A stretch of DNA of 64,000 nucleotides from Desulfobacula sp. (GCF_014237455.1 NZ_JABZFL010000051.1:62001-126000); one strand, 5' to 3'. Shown: positions 46,086 to 56,072, numbered from the stretch's first letter. Numbers and translations are program-made. The notes: generated by a model not told the origin, from the letters alone.

Positions 46086-47795
46086 ATGGATACAATACTG
46101 AAATATTTTGACCCGGACCGGGCAACCGTCGACCTGTTAACCAAAGGACTGGACTGCCATCCTCTTTTGGCTGTGCTGCTTTCAGCCAGAGGCATTTCCA
46201 CGGTAGAGGATGCCATTTTTTTCTTAAATCCAAACTTTCAAAATCTGACCGATCCTTTCCTTTTAAAGAATATGGACAAGGCTGTGGATCGGATTTTTAC
46301 CGCGGTTAAACACCAGGAAAAAATACTTATTTTTGGAGATTTTGACGCAGATGGTGTCACTTCCACAGCACTTCTCAGTGATTTTCTTGAATATTCAGGC
46401 GCAAATGTTTCATGGTATATTCCCCATCGGATCAAAGAGGGCTACAGCCTCCAGCCGGATCATATTCAAATGGCAGTGGACCAGGATATTGATTTAATTA
46501 TTACGGTTGACTGCGGTGTGAGCAGTCATGAAGCCGTCAGGGACGCCAATCTTGAAGATATCGATGTTATCATCACCGATCATCATGAGCCTTCTGCCAC
46601 CCTGCCCTCTGCTGTGGCTGTGGTTGACCCCAAAAGAGAAGACTGTCCATCCGGTTTAAACTTTCTTGCCGGTGTGGGCGTTGCCTTTTTTCTTGTTATG
46701 GGCTTAAGAAAATTTTTCAGAGAAAAAATTTTTTGGGGCGACATCATTGAACCCAATCTCGTGGACTATCTGGATCTTTTTACCATTGGAACCATCGGAG
46801 ATATGGTTCCGTTGATCAATGAGAATCGTGTGCTTTGTATTGCAGGACTTAAAAAAATCAGACAGGGGACAAGGCTTGGAATAAAAACGCTTGCCGAAAC
46901 ATCAAGAATTGATTCCCGAAAAATTGATTCAGATGACATTTCATTTAAAATTGTCCCAAAGATCAATGCTGCCGGCAGGATTTCCCATGCCAGAATCTGT
47001 GTTACACAACTGACCAGCCCGGATATTGTCAATGCCGAAAAAACAGCATCTCTTCTGGACCAGTTAAACACAAAGCGACAAAAAATTGAGCGGGAAATTG
47101 TAGTTGATATTGAACACCGCCTGGTCAAAAACCCCACCCTGTTAGACAGAAAACTCCTGTTCTTATGGGATGATCAATGGAACCCGAGTGTTTTAGGGAT
47201 TGTGGCATCAAAGCTGTCAAAAAAATATTTTTGCCCTGTTATTTTACTGGGAAGCAGCGGTGAGCATGCCATTGGTTCCGGTCGAAGTATTAATCATATT
47301 AATATCTATCAGGCACTCATGGAAAGCGAGACACTGCTTGAAAGATTCGGGGGCCATGCCAGGGCGGCGGGGATGACGGTGAAAAAAGGTAATTTGCCGG
47401 CGCTTTGTCAAAATTTGAACCGGCATATGGAAGACGCTTATTCTGAAAAAGATTTTCAAAAAACCCTGGCCATTGATGCTATTCTTGACTTAGAAGATAT
47501 CAATTACACCCTGGCCAAAGAACTGGACCGGCTAAGGCCTTTTGGTGTGGCAAACCCTGAACCGGTATTTATCTGTGAAGACATCCGGGTAATCTCTTCT
47601 TATATTATTGGAAATAACCACAGGAAAATGGTTCTTGAAAAAGCCTCCTCCATTTCCCGGCATCAGGTTGAGGCGTTTCATTTTAATATAAATGATCTGG
47701 ATAATCTGCCTGATTATTATTCTAAAATTGCATTTAAGCTTAAAATTAATAAATTTAAAACAAATGCGGCACAGATTATTATTGAAGATTTTTAA
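46086..47795 (+). CDS. recJ: Single-stranded-DNA-specific exonuclease RecJ
   Basis: 'IFGDFDADGVTSTALLSDFL', 'DCGVSSHEAV', 'ITDHHEPSATLP', 'GSGRSINHINIYQAL...RFGGHARAAGMTV'. Confidence 0.95.
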   Translation: MDTILKYFDPDRATVDLLTKGLDCHPLLAVLLSARGISTVEDAIFFLNPNFQNLTDPFLLKNMDKAVDRIFTAVKHQEKILIFGDFDADGVTSTALLSDFLEYSGANVSWYIPHRIKEGYSLQPDHIQMAVDQDIDLIITVDCGVSSHEAVRDANLEDIDVIITDHHEPSATLPSAVAVVDPKREDCPSGLNFLAGVGVAFFLVMGLRKFFREKIFWGDIIEPNLVDYLDLFTIGTIGDMVPLINENRVLCIAGLKKIRQGTRLGIKTLAETSRIDSRKIDSDDISFKIVPKINAAGRISHARICVTQLTSPDIVNAEKTASLLDQLNTKRQKIEREIVVDIEHRLVKNPTLLDRKLLFLWDDQWNPSVLGIVASKLSKKYFCPVILLGSSGEHAIGSGRSINHINIYQALMESETLLERFGGHARAAGMTVKKGNLPALCQNLNRHMEDAYSEKDFQKTLAIDAILDLEDINYTLAKELDRLRPFGVANPEPVFICEDIRVISSYIIGNNHRKMVLEKASSISRHQVEAFHFNINDLDNLPDYYSKIAFKLKINKFKTNAAQIIIEDF

Positions 47796-47849
47796 TTTTT
47801 AGCTTGAAAAATACCCTGTTTTTATTATATAAATACAGATTAATATTTT

Positions 47850-48302
47850 ATGGTTTTGATAAGTAAGGATAATTTTATGGCTAAACTTTTTTATACCGGG
47901 AACAGGGAAGCAAAACTTCTTTCAAAAATCGAATCGTCCAAAGAACGGGAAAGAATCAAAATCATCGGCACGATCCGGGACAACATAGATGCCTTTAGCA
48001 ATAAAATCTCCATGAAACTCATTGAAACGGGTTTAATTGAAACTGTTTCCAAATCCAGTATTGAAAATCAGATTGCAAGATGCCTGGATACGCTTTGTAA
48101 AGCAGACGATTTTGATATTGATTTTGCGGTCGCCCCTTTTAGGACGCTTATTTCAAATCCCAATATTGCAAGCCTGTACCTGATGACATTTATTGTGGAA
48201 AAACTGATCAATCACAGAGACGTCATTGATGTTTACGGCAGTGACGAAGACATTTATTATTGTATTCAGAAAGAACTTTCAGATCTGCTGCCGAAATCCT
48301 GA
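47850..48302 (+). CDS. Hypothetical protein (150 aa; frame remains open 42 codons past the TGA stop)
   Basis: ORF with likely start ATG 47877 (MAKLFYTGNREAKLL); no family recognised. Lies directly upstream of the AOR gene. Confidence 0.6.
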   Translation: MVLISKDNFMAKLFYTGNREAKLLSKIESSKERERIKIIGTIRDNIDAFSNKISMKLIETGLIETVSKSSIENQIARCLDTLCKADDFDIDFAVAPFRTLISNPNIASLYLMTFIVEKLINHRDVIDVYGSDEDIYYCIQKELSDLLPKS

Positions 48303-48427
48303 TACAAGATATTCCATCCTTCCTTTGTCGAAAAGTTTAATGTGATTGCTCAGTCGTACCTGAAGCATCTTGAAAAATCTTTCAAAGAAATAAAATTGAG
48401 GCTGATTAATTTAAATGGGGGGAAAAT

Positions 48428-50293
48428 ATGAAATACGGATTTATGGATAAAATCTTAAGGGTTAATCTCACCAGCCGCACAACAGCTATTGAAAAAATTC
48501 CAGAACAATGGGCCAAAGATTATTTGGGTGGTGCCGGGCTGGCAACAAAATATTTATTTGAAGAAGTACCTGCTGATACAGATCCCCTCGGGCCGGATAA
48601 TAAGCTGATTTTTATGACAGGACCTTTGACAGGCACATCATCAGCAAGTGCCAGCCGATACTCGGTTGTTGCAAAATCCCCTCTCACAGGCCTATGGGGC
48701 CATGGTAACTCAGGGGGAAGTTTTGGACCTGCCATGAAACGAGCCGGTTTTGACGGATTTATCATTGAAGGAAGCTCTGCCGTTCCGGTATACCTTGAAA
48801 TTCTGGACGGAGACGTTAAATTGTTGCCCGCCAAAAACTTATGGGGCAAAACCGTTCCGGAAACCGAAGACATCCTCGAAGAGATGAGTGACCACAAAGT
48901 TACGATTGCGTCCATTGGTCCTGGCGGAGAAAATCTTGTACGATATGCCGCCATTATGAACAACAAGCACCGTGCGGTCGGCCGGACAGGTATGGGCGCC
49001 GTCATGGGGTCAAAAAAGCTTAAGGCTATTGTTTGTGCAGGAAAAACCAAATTTGATATTGCAGATCCTGACGGGTTTAAAATAACTGCCAGACGCCAGA
49101 TTGATTTTCTAGATGAATCCATGCTCAAGGTCGGGTTTGAAGCTTTTGGCACCAACATGGTGTCGGACATGGTAAACGCACGGGGCGGCTATCCAACTCG
49201 TAACTGGCAGACGGGTGTATTTGATGACATTGAAAAAGTCAACAGCGAGGCATTAACCGACAAGGTTCTGGATCAAGGCGTATCCTGCTTCGCCTGCCCC
49301 ATCGCCTGTGGCCGTGGCACAACGATTAAAGAAGGAAAATATGCCGGAAAAACCGGTGAAGGTCCTGAATACGAATCTGCCAACACTTTAGGTGCCCTGT
49401 GCGGTGTATCTGACATGAATGCCATCACCATGGCCAACTATCTTTGCAATGAAAACGGACTTGATACCATCTCTACCGGTTCCACCATTGCCTTTGCTTT
49501 GGAGTGCTATGAAAAGGGTATTTTGACCAAAGAAATGACCCATGGCCTGGAACTTGAGTTTGGTAATGCAGATCTTGTCATTGATCTGGTGAAAAAAATT
49601 GCCAAAAGAGAAGGTATTGGTGACCTTCTGGCAGAAGGGTCCCGCATTGCAGCTCAAAAACTTGGAAAAAATTCAAGCCATTTTGCCATGAACGTCAAAG
49701 GCATGGAACTGCCGGCCTATGATCCGCGTGCCGCAAAGATATGCGGACTGGGATATGTGACAGCCAACAGAGGTGGGGATCATATCACAGCTTTTATAGA
49801 AGGCCCTACTTTTATTGATTCTCCCTTTGTTTTAGTGGATGACAGCAAGATCAAAGATCCTTTTGTAGCAGACCCCAAAGAGACAAAGGTTGTTGTAGAT
49901 CTGGAAAATGCCTTGACCGCATTTGACGCAATCGGGGCCTGTAAATTTATGGGTATGCTGCTGCCTGCATCAGACTATACGGAGCTGATCAACACTGCCC
50001 TGGGCTGGGATATGGATGTGGATGACTTCCGCCGCTGCGGCGAGCGTATTTACAATCTGGCAAGGCTTTACAATGCAAAAACAGGTATGGACAGAACCCA
50101 TGACAGCCTTCCGGGTCGTTTAATGAAAGACCCCTTGCCCGAGGGACCAGCCAAAGGCATGATCATAGACGAGGAAACCCTGGAAATGATGAAAGATGCC
50201 TATTATGAGTTCAGGGGCTGGGACAAGACAACAGGCAATCCCGGACCTGATAAGCTTTTAACGCTTGGCATTCAAGAAAATATTGCCAAGTAG
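48428..50293 (+). CDS. Tungsten-dependent aldehyde:ferredoxin oxidoreductase (AOR family)
   Basis: 621 aa; 'GFMDKILRVNLTSRTTAIEKIPEQWAKDYLGGAGLATKYLFEEVP', 'SVVAKSPLTGLWGHGNSGGSFGPAMKRAGFDGFIIEG', cluster Cys region 'SCFACPIACGR...C'. Confidence 0.93.
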   Translation: MKYGFMDKILRVNLTSRTTAIEKIPEQWAKDYLGGAGLATKYLFEEVPADTDPLGPDNKLIFMTGPLTGTSSASASRYSVVAKSPLTGLWGHGNSGGSFGPAMKRAGFDGFIIEGSSAVPVYLEILDGDVKLLPAKNLWGKTVPETEDILEEMSDHKVTIASIGPGGENLVRYAAIMNNKHRAVGRTGMGAVMGSKKLKAIVCAGKTKFDIADPDGFKITARRQIDFLDESMLKVGFEAFGTNMVSDMVNARGGYPTRNWQTGVFDDIEKVNSEALTDKVLDQGVSCFACPIACGRGTTIKEGKYAGKTGEGPEYESANTLGALCGVSDMNAITMANYLCNENGLDTISTGSTIAFALECYEKGILTKEMTHGLELEFGNADLVIDLVKKIAKREGIGDLLAEGSRIAAQKLGKNSSHFAMNVKGMELPAYDPRAAKICGLGYVTANRGGDHITAFIEGPTFIDSPFVLVDDSKIKDPFVADPKETKVVVDLENALTAFDAIGACKFMGMLLPASDYTELINTALGWDMDVDDFRRCGERIYNLARLYNAKTGMDRTHDSLPGRLMKDPLPEGPAKGMIIDEETLEMMKDAYYEFRGWDKTTGNPGPDKLLTLGIQENIAK

Positions 50294-50367
50294 ATCCGCA
50301 AAGAAGTATAAGAAGGAATTCTCTTGTTCTTCATTAATTTAAAAAAACTATCACTGGAGTAGAAATT

Positions 50368-52053
50368 TTGAATTATTTAGACAAACCCTGGTTAAAAAGT
50401 TATAAGCTGGGTCCATATAAACTGGACCACAGCCTGGCCCCCTATCCTGAAGAACCTCTTTTCAATATTTTGGACAATGCTGCCAAACAATATCCGGGCA
50501 AGACAGCAATTCTTTTTCTTGGGCGCACCATTACCTATAAGAATCTCAAGATTTATGCAGACAAATTTGCCAATGCCCTGGCAGGTCTCGGTGTAAAAAA
50601 AGGAGACGGCGTCTGTGTTTTCCTGCCCAACTGCCCTGAAGCAGTTATTGCAGACTGGGGGATTTTAAAAACAGGTGCGGCCGTTATCCCAACCAGTATC
50701 CTGCGCACGGATAACGGACTGATCCATGAAGCAGGCAGCGGGAAAGCCAAAGTACTGATCTGCCGTGAAGACCAGTTAAAAAGGGTTTTAAACCTCAAGG
50801 GAAAATGCGGGTTTTCCTCTGTCATTGTGACTTCAAAGGAAGGGTTTGACCTGAAACCGGTAGAAGAAGACATGCCTGACGGTGTTTATGAATTCAGACA
50901 GCTTCTTGAGGACAGTGAGGCTATACCGCCTGACATAACAATAGACCCTAAAAATAATTTGTGTGAACTGGCCTTTACCGGAGGTGCCACAGGAGTGCCA
51001 AAAGGGGTCATGATCACCCATTTCAACCGGGCTTGCTGTATCCGCATGGGGCTTCCCTGGATAATGAAACCCTTGATAAAAGGCATTAAAGGTAAATCCT
51101 CAATTCTTCTACCGGTGCCTTTGTTTCACTCCTACGGCCGGTATATGTCACAGTCTGCTGCACATCTTGGACTGCGCCTGATTTTGATACCTGATCCCAG
51201 GGACATTGACCTTATTGTGGAAACCATAAAAGAATACAGGCCATTCATGATTTGTGCCGTGCCCACGCAATTCATGCGCATTGCACAGAAAAAAGTCGGT
51301 AGAATCAATTCCATCCCCATGAGCGGGGCAGCTCCTCTGCCAAAAGATGTGGCAGATTCTATCAAAGCTGAACTTGGAAACCCGGTTTCTGAGGGCTATG
51401 GCCTTACCGAAACCGCACCTTTAACACATTTTAATATTTCTGGTTTTTCTAAGATTACGGGATTCATGCTCAAGGAGAAAACAGGGCTTGGCGTACCTGC
51501 CCCTGATACGGAATGCAAAATCATAGACCAGGACACCGGAGAGCAAATGCCCTTTGGAGAGCCCGGGGAGATTCTGGTGAGAGGGCCCCAGGTTATGAAA
51601 GGGTACTGGCCTGAAACAGGGTCCGGTCTTACCGAGGACGGGTGGCTGAAAACCGGGGACATTGCCTATATGGATAAAGATGGATATTTTCACATGACGG
51701 ACCGGTCCAAGGACATGATCAATGTATCCGGCAACAAGGTCTATTCCACCCAGGTGGATGAAGTGATATTTAAGCACCCTGCCGTGCTCATGGCAGCGTC
51801 TTTTGGAGTTCCTGATCCTAACATCCCGGGAAGTGAAAAAGTTGCAGCGGTAATCAAACTGCATGAAGACTATCCTGAAACTGTAACTGAAGATGATATC
51901 CGCAATTTTTGCCGTGAACACCTGACCCCCTATGCCGTGCCGAAATTTGTAGAATTCAGGGATGAACTTCCTATGACAGTTACAGAAAAACTTTTTAAAA
52001 AAAAGTTGCGGGATGAGGTTGTCTACAAAATATCACAGGGGAAAATCAAATAA
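50368..52053 (+). CDS. AMP-dependent acyl-CoA synthetase/ligase
   Basis: 'LAFTGGATGVPKGVMITH', 'EGYGLTETAPLTHFN', 'GWLKTGDIAYMDKDGYFHMTDRSKDMINVSGNKVYSTQVDEVI'. Confidence 0.93.
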   Translation: MNYLDKPWLKSYKLGPYKLDHSLAPYPEEPLFNILDNAAKQYPGKTAILFLGRTITYKNLKIYADKFANALAGLGVKKGDGVCVFLPNCPEAVIADWGILKTGAAVIPTSILRTDNGLIHEAGSGKAKVLICREDQLKRVLNLKGKCGFSSVIVTSKEGFDLKPVEEDMPDGVYEFRQLLEDSEAIPPDITIDPKNNLCELAFTGGATGVPKGVMITHFNRACCIRMGLPWIMKPLIKGIKGKSSILLPVPLFHSYGRYMSQSAAHLGLRLILIPDPRDIDLIVETIKEYRPFMICAVPTQFMRIAQKKVGRINSIPMSGAAPLPKDVADSIKAELGNPVSEGYGLTETAPLTHFNISGFSKITGFMLKEKTGLGVPAPDTECKIIDQDTGEQMPFGEPGEILVRGPQVMKGYWPETGSGLTEDGWLKTGDIAYMDKDGYFHMTDRSKDMINVSGNKVYSTQVDEVIFKHPAVLMAASFGVPDPNIPGSEKVAAVIKLHEDYPETVTEDDIRNFCREHLTPYAVPKFVEFRDELPMTVTEKLFKKKLRDEVVYKISQGKIK

Positions 52054-52080
52054 ACCATATTATTTGCTAAAGGAGAAATC

Positions 52081-52575
52081 ATGACAACCTTTTATTACTG
52101 CACACCGGAATGGCTGGAAGAAAGCGCCAGGATTTACCGGTCTAATCCCCAGGCCAAAGAAAAACTGAAAAAACTTTCCGGGAAAATGGTTTATCGAGTC
52201 AAGGCAGAGCCCGCATGGGGGATTGAAAAAGACATGTTTTTCTGCCTGTTTTTTGAACAAGGAGAACTCATCAGGCTTGAACTGGTATCAAAAGAAGAGG
52301 GCGAAAGAGAGGCTGAATTCCTTATGGGAGGCACTCCCCAGACCTGGAAAAAGATCTTGAGAAAGGAAAGTAAATTTATCACAGACTTTATGTTGGGCAA
52401 AATCAAGCTTGAAAAGGGAAGCAAAATTGGTGTGCTTGCTGTGGCGCCCCATGCCAATAATGTGGTTGACTTACTAACCTCTGTGGAGCTTGTTTTTCCT
52501 GATGAACTCTCAATAGATGAATTTGAACAATACAAAGCCAATATGACATCATTTCGAAAAGAACTGGGTGTCTGA
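52081..52575 (+). CDS. SCP2 sterol-binding-domain-like protein
   Basis: 'AEFLMGGTPQTWKKILRKESKFITDFMLGKIKLEKGS' resembles the SCP2 pattern; 28 nt downstream of the ligase. Confidence 0.55.
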   Translation: MTTFYYCTPEWLEESARIYRSNPQAKEKLKKLSGKMVYRVKAEPAWGIEKDMFFCLFFEQGELIRLELVSKEEGEREAEFLMGGTPQTWKKILRKESKFITDFMLGKIKLEKGSKIGVLAVAPHANNVVDLLTSVELVFPDELSIDEFEQYKANMTSFRKELGV

Positions 52576-52631
52576 TAAAAAAATGGGCATCTGTGTTAAA
52601 ATTATCTGACATTCAGAAATATAGCTGAGCG

Positions 52632-53363
52632 TTATTTATGATTGTGGGGATGTTTTCCATGTTTGTGAACATGCTCATGGCGATGAATATGGATTTCATC
52701 GTCGGTTAAGATTTTACCGTTTTCCATGGAATATATTTTATCTGTTACAGCTTTGGCAAAATCAAATTCGTGTGAAATGACAAAGTAAGAAATATCAAGG
52801 CTATTGAGAATATGAATCAATTTTTCCTTAACCTTGTGATCCAGCCCTGCTGTCGGCTCATCAAGCAAAAGAACTTCGGGCTCCATGGCAAGCACCGCAG
52901 CCAGTGCGACCAACCGTTTCTGTCCGCCGGACAACCTGTGGGTCACACTCTGTTCTAAAATTTGTATTCCAAGCCTTTCAAGGGTATTTCTTGCCGTATC
53001 AATGGCATCCTGCGGAGAAAATCCAAGATTCAACGGTCCAAATGCCACATCATCCAGTACGGTTGGACAGAATAACTGATCATCAGAATCCTGAAATAAT
53101 AACCCGATTTTGGAACGAACCGGCAAAAAGTCTTTTTCATGTTTTAACTGCTTCCCAAACACTTCTATGGTGCCGGATTCAGGCTTGCAAAGTCCCATTA
53201 TCGTATGCAGCAACGTGGTTTTGCCGGACCCGTTGGGAGCCATCATTCCAATCCTGTCTCCTTTGTTGACCTCAAGATTCAGGTGATCCAAAACCCTTGT
53301 ATTTGATCCCGGATAAGAATAAGAAATATCTTTTAATTTGATTACACTGGAATTGTCAGTCAC
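52632..53363 (-). CDS. nikO: ECF-type cobalt/nickel transporter ATPase (CbiO/NikO) with His-rich C-terminus
   Basis: Walker A 'APNGSGKTTLL', 'LSGGQKRLVALAAVLAMEPEVLLLDEPTAGLD'; C-terminal 'HIHRHEHVHKHGKHPHNHK'. Confidence 0.88.
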   Translation of the reverse strand: MTDNSSVIKLKDISYSYPGSNTRVLDHLNLEVNKGDRIGMMAPNGSGKTTLLHTIMGLCKPESGTIEVFGKQLKHEKDFLPVRSKIGLLFQDSDDQLFCPTVLDDVAFGPLNLGFSPQDAIDTARNTLERLGIQILEQSVTHRLSGGQKRLVALAAVLAMEPEVLLLDEPTAGLDHKVKEKLIHILNSLDISYFVISHEFDFAKAVTDKIYSMENGKILTDDEIHIHRHEHVHKHGKHPHNHK

Positions 53364-53381
53364 TCTTAACCCTAAATAATT

Positions 53382-54137
53382 TTAAGCCCACATAATTTCA
53401 AATATGACAAGGCTTAAGCTTGCCGCAAGTATACCCATTAAAAAAATCGAGTTTAATCTATTTGACGGGTAGACGTCAAGGGTATGGAACTTTTGATTGA
53501 ATCCACGGCACAACATGGCCTGGTAAACTCTTTGGGCTCTGAGTGATGCCCGGACAAAGAGCATACCGGCAAGATAAGCAAATGTTTTATAAGAATGCAG
53601 ATTGGTCCTGGGGGTAAATCCCCTGAATTTTGCAGCCCGCAGAAGCCTTTTGTATTCTTCCTCAATCACTGCAATATATCGATAGGACATCAATAAAAGG
53701 AAGACCATCTTGTCGGGCACATAAAGTCTGTGAAGCCCATTTCCAAGGGAAGCAACGGTCATAGTGGCAATAAGAGCGGTGAATATTAGTAATATGGTGA
53801 TTGATTTAATGGTGATCTTGCAACATAACATGACACCGGGACCTGTTATTCTTAGCCAAGAATATTGGTATATGGTTTCCCCGTCAAAGGTTAAGGGAAG
53901 GATAACCCAGATCATCAAAAGAAACCAGAAAAGGGGTTTTAACCGGTTAACGACAGCCCTCCATTTTAATTTAGCCATTGTGATTAAAATGGATGATATA
54001 ATAAAATAGAATCCTGCAATGGTAAGATGATCACAAAGTGCCGCAGCAAAGGATAAAATAATCGAAGCAATGATTCGTATTTTAGGGTCAAGCTGATGGA
54101 TAAAAGACTGACCTGATGCAAATTTTTCTTCAATCAT
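53382..54137 (-). CDS. nikQ: ECF-type cobalt/nickel transporter transmembrane component (CbiQ/NikQ)
   Basis: 'LDPKIRIIASIILSFAAALCDH', 'YRYIAVIEEEYKRLLRAAKFRGFTP', 'RAQRVYQAMLCRGFN'. Confidence 0.9.
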   Translation of the reverse strand: MIEEKFASGQSFIHQLDPKIRIIASIILSFAAALCDHLTIAGFYFIISSILITMAKLKWRAVVNRLKPLFWFLLMIWVILPLTFDGETIYQYSWLRITGPGVMLCCKITIKSITILLIFTALIATMTVASLGNGLHRLYVPDKMVFLLLMSYRYIAVIEEEYKRLLRAAKFRGFTPRTNLHSYKTFAYLAGMLFVRASLRAQRVYQAMLCRGFNQKFHTLDVYPSNRLNSIFLMGILAASLSLVIFEIMWA

Positions 54138-54616
54138 TTTTTGGCTGTTTTCCTTTTTAAAAACTTTACAGCAAATGCCAGCAGAAAAATTATGACAATA
54201 CCTGTAATTATTTTAAAAACAGAAGGGCTTTCTTCCAGTTTTTCTTTTTCCTTCATTGCCGCCTGGGTATCTTTGGCTGAATGAACGGTCACGAGCTCAT
54301 TTTTAGGAATTCTCCACTGGGCTTGATGGGCTGTCCCTGCATCAAGTTTTAATAGAAGATCGGAATCGACCTTTTCAGGAATTTTAAATGAATAGTTTCC
54401 TTCCGGGTCTGTCATTCCTTTATGGACAATCAACCCTTTTTCATCAACGACCGTTATAGTGGCGTTTTTTGCTTTTCTTTTTGATCCGAAACTGCTTTCC
54501 GTATGTATGTAACCATCTTCAACCCATGCAAAAATAATGACCTTGTGAGCAAAGGCATAACTCGCAGGAATGATAGCTAATAGAAGTGCAAAGGTAAGCG
54601 TGTGTTTTATTTTCAT
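54134..54616 (-). CDS. nikL: NikL-like accessory component
   Basis: Signal peptide, 'AHKVIIFAWVEDGYIHTESSFGSKRKAKNATITVVDEKG', C-terminal TM; located between NikM and NikQ. Confidence 0.7.
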   Translation of the reverse strand: MKIKHTLTFALLLAIIPASYAFAHKVIIFAWVEDGYIHTESSFGSKRKAKNATITVVDEKGLIVHKGMTDPEGNYSFKIPEKVDSDLLLKLDAGTAHQAQWRIPKNELVTVHSAKDTQAAMKEKEKLEESPSVFKIITGIVIIFLLAFAVKFLKRKTAKK

Positions 54617-55218
54617 TTTTTTCTCACCGGTATAATTTCAGGGTATACCTTTAAAAGAAACGTGACGCAAAAGCCTGTCACAATTCCTTCAATGATCATG
54701 ACAGGAATGTGAGCACTGATAATGACAAGACTGGTTTCAAAAAAATTCTCGTCAGTGAACCATAAGGCCAGCCCTAATAACAGGGATGAGAACAATATAG
54801 AAAACAGACCGGCCAAAAATCCGGCAGCAAATGTAAGGGTTGATGATTTCCCCAGCAATGGTAAAAAAATATAATGTACAAGCACTGCCGGAACTGCCAT
54901 CACTATAACATTAACCCCCAATGCCGTAAGGCCCCCGTATTGAAAAAAGATCGACTGCAAAAGCAGCGCTGTCAGAATTGCCGGGATCGCGGCAAACCCA
55001 AGCAGCAATCCCACAATCCCGTTTAAAATCAGATGGACGCTTGCAGGCCCGATATTTACATGGATCAATGATGCCACAAAAAAAGCTGATGCCAGAATGG
55101 CCACATGAACGATGCGGTCATAATCAATTTTTTTTAGCCCTATTGCAGTCCCGGCCATGGCGATAACTGCACCGGAGGCTAATACCGGACCTGAAAGAAC
55201 GCCTTCTGAAATATGCAT
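54613..55218 (-). CDS. nikM: Cobalt/nickel ECF substrate-binding component (CbiM/NikM)
   Basis: Characteristic N-terminal 'MHISEGVLSGPVLASGA' (metal-chelating Met-His), 'GPASVHLILNGIVGLLLG'. Confidence 0.9.
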   Translation of the reverse strand: MHISEGVLSGPVLASGAVIAMAGTAIGLKKIDYDRIVHVAILASAFFVASLIHVNIGPASVHLILNGIVGLLLGFAAIPAILTALLLQSIFFQYGGLTALGVNVIVMAVPAVLVHYIFLPLLGKSSTLTFAAGFLAGLFSILFSSLLLGLALWFTDENFFETSLVIISAHIPVMIIEGIVTGFCVTFLLKVYPEIIPVRKK

Positions 55219-55219
55219 A

Positions 55220-55996
55220 CTATTTTGCCTGCCACGCCTCAAATTTTACCCATAATACTGCACCCAACTCTATATCCTTTTCTACATTATTATGCACCAA
55301 TTTTTTATCAGATGTATTTAAGGCGGCAAATCCCCACCATCCGGCAACAGGTGCAGCATAGGTAAACACACCGTTTCCATCAGCCTTTATGGTCTGAGTT
55401 ATCATATAATCAGACGGTGCCTGGATGTTGTTGCCTTTATTAAAAAATTCCACTTCAACTTCTGCATAGGGCACAACCTTACCGTCAAGCTTTACAATCC
55501 CCTGGAACACATTTCCGGCATAAAGGCCAAACGGTTTGGACAATGGAACAATTTCAGTTTTCAGTCCCAGTTCGCTGTCCCAGCCCTCATCATCACCAAA
55601 AGCTGCTACTACGGTTTTTGTATAATGAACAATAAAACAATCTTCAGCCGGTTCCCAATAGGGTTTAGGTTCCATTACAAATGTATATGCCCCGGGCCTT
55701 TTTATGGTGTATCCTGTTTTCCAGGCTTTGTGATCCATCACTTTTGTCTCTTTAAGTGCTGCATTTAACTCCTGTTTTTTCCCATCTTTGATCACATAAA
55801 AACCTTCCGGTTTTACAAGCGGCATCCCAACCATTTCAAAGGGATGGGAAAAAGAAAGTTGAAGTTCAATCTTTTTTGAATCCTCCTGCATGACCATATT
55901 ATCTGAAGGAATAACCATGCCAAAATGTGCTGAGGACAGGCCATAGGAAAAACAAATCATTAGACTTACCATACAAATCAGTTTAAACTTTTTCAT
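55220..55996 (-). CDS. nikK: DUF4198/NikK-like periplasmic protein
   Basis: 'SAHFGMVIPSDNMV', 'LSFSHPFEMVGM', 'EVEFFNKGNNIQ', 'ADGNGVFTYAAPVAGWWGFAAL'. Confidence 0.75.
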   Translation of the reverse strand: MKKFKLICMVSLMICFSYGLSSAHFGMVIPSDNMVMQEDSKKIELQLSFSHPFEMVGMPLVKPEGFYVIKDGKKQELNAALKETKVMDHKAWKTGYTIKRPGAYTFVMEPKPYWEPAEDCFIVHYTKTVVAAFGDDEGWDSELGLKTEIVPLSKPFGLYAGNVFQGIVKLDGKVVPYAEVEVEFFNKGNNIQAPSDYMITQTIKADGNGVFTYAAPVAGWWGFAALNTSDKKLVHNNVEKDIELGAVLWVKFEAWQAK

Positions 55997-56018
55997 TTTA
56001 CATCTCCTAAAAATTTAA

Positions 56019-56072
56019 AAAACCACAAAAGGTGTCGATATTCTTTTACCGATATTGCAACCTTCGTGGTTT
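56019..56072 (-). promoter_or_regulatory. Terminator-like hairpin in the 5' leader of the Ni/Co transporter operon
   Basis: On the minus strand: AAACCACGAAGGT ... ACCTTTTGTGGTTTTTT, just upstream of the nikK SD (AGGAG) and ATG; the loop holds two direct ATATCG copies. Confidence 0.4.

Noticed and set aside
45965-46216. 83-aa minus-strand ORF between the NAS-like genes and recJ
   Set aside because: Overlaps the start of recJ antisense; the sequence is the complement of a confident CDS.
48300-48302. Second selenocysteine codon at the TGA in the ORF upstream of AOR
   Set aside because: No Cys/Sec redox-motif context and only a weak downstream hairpin (ACAA/TTGT); nonsense/error or other recoding kept as the open question instead.
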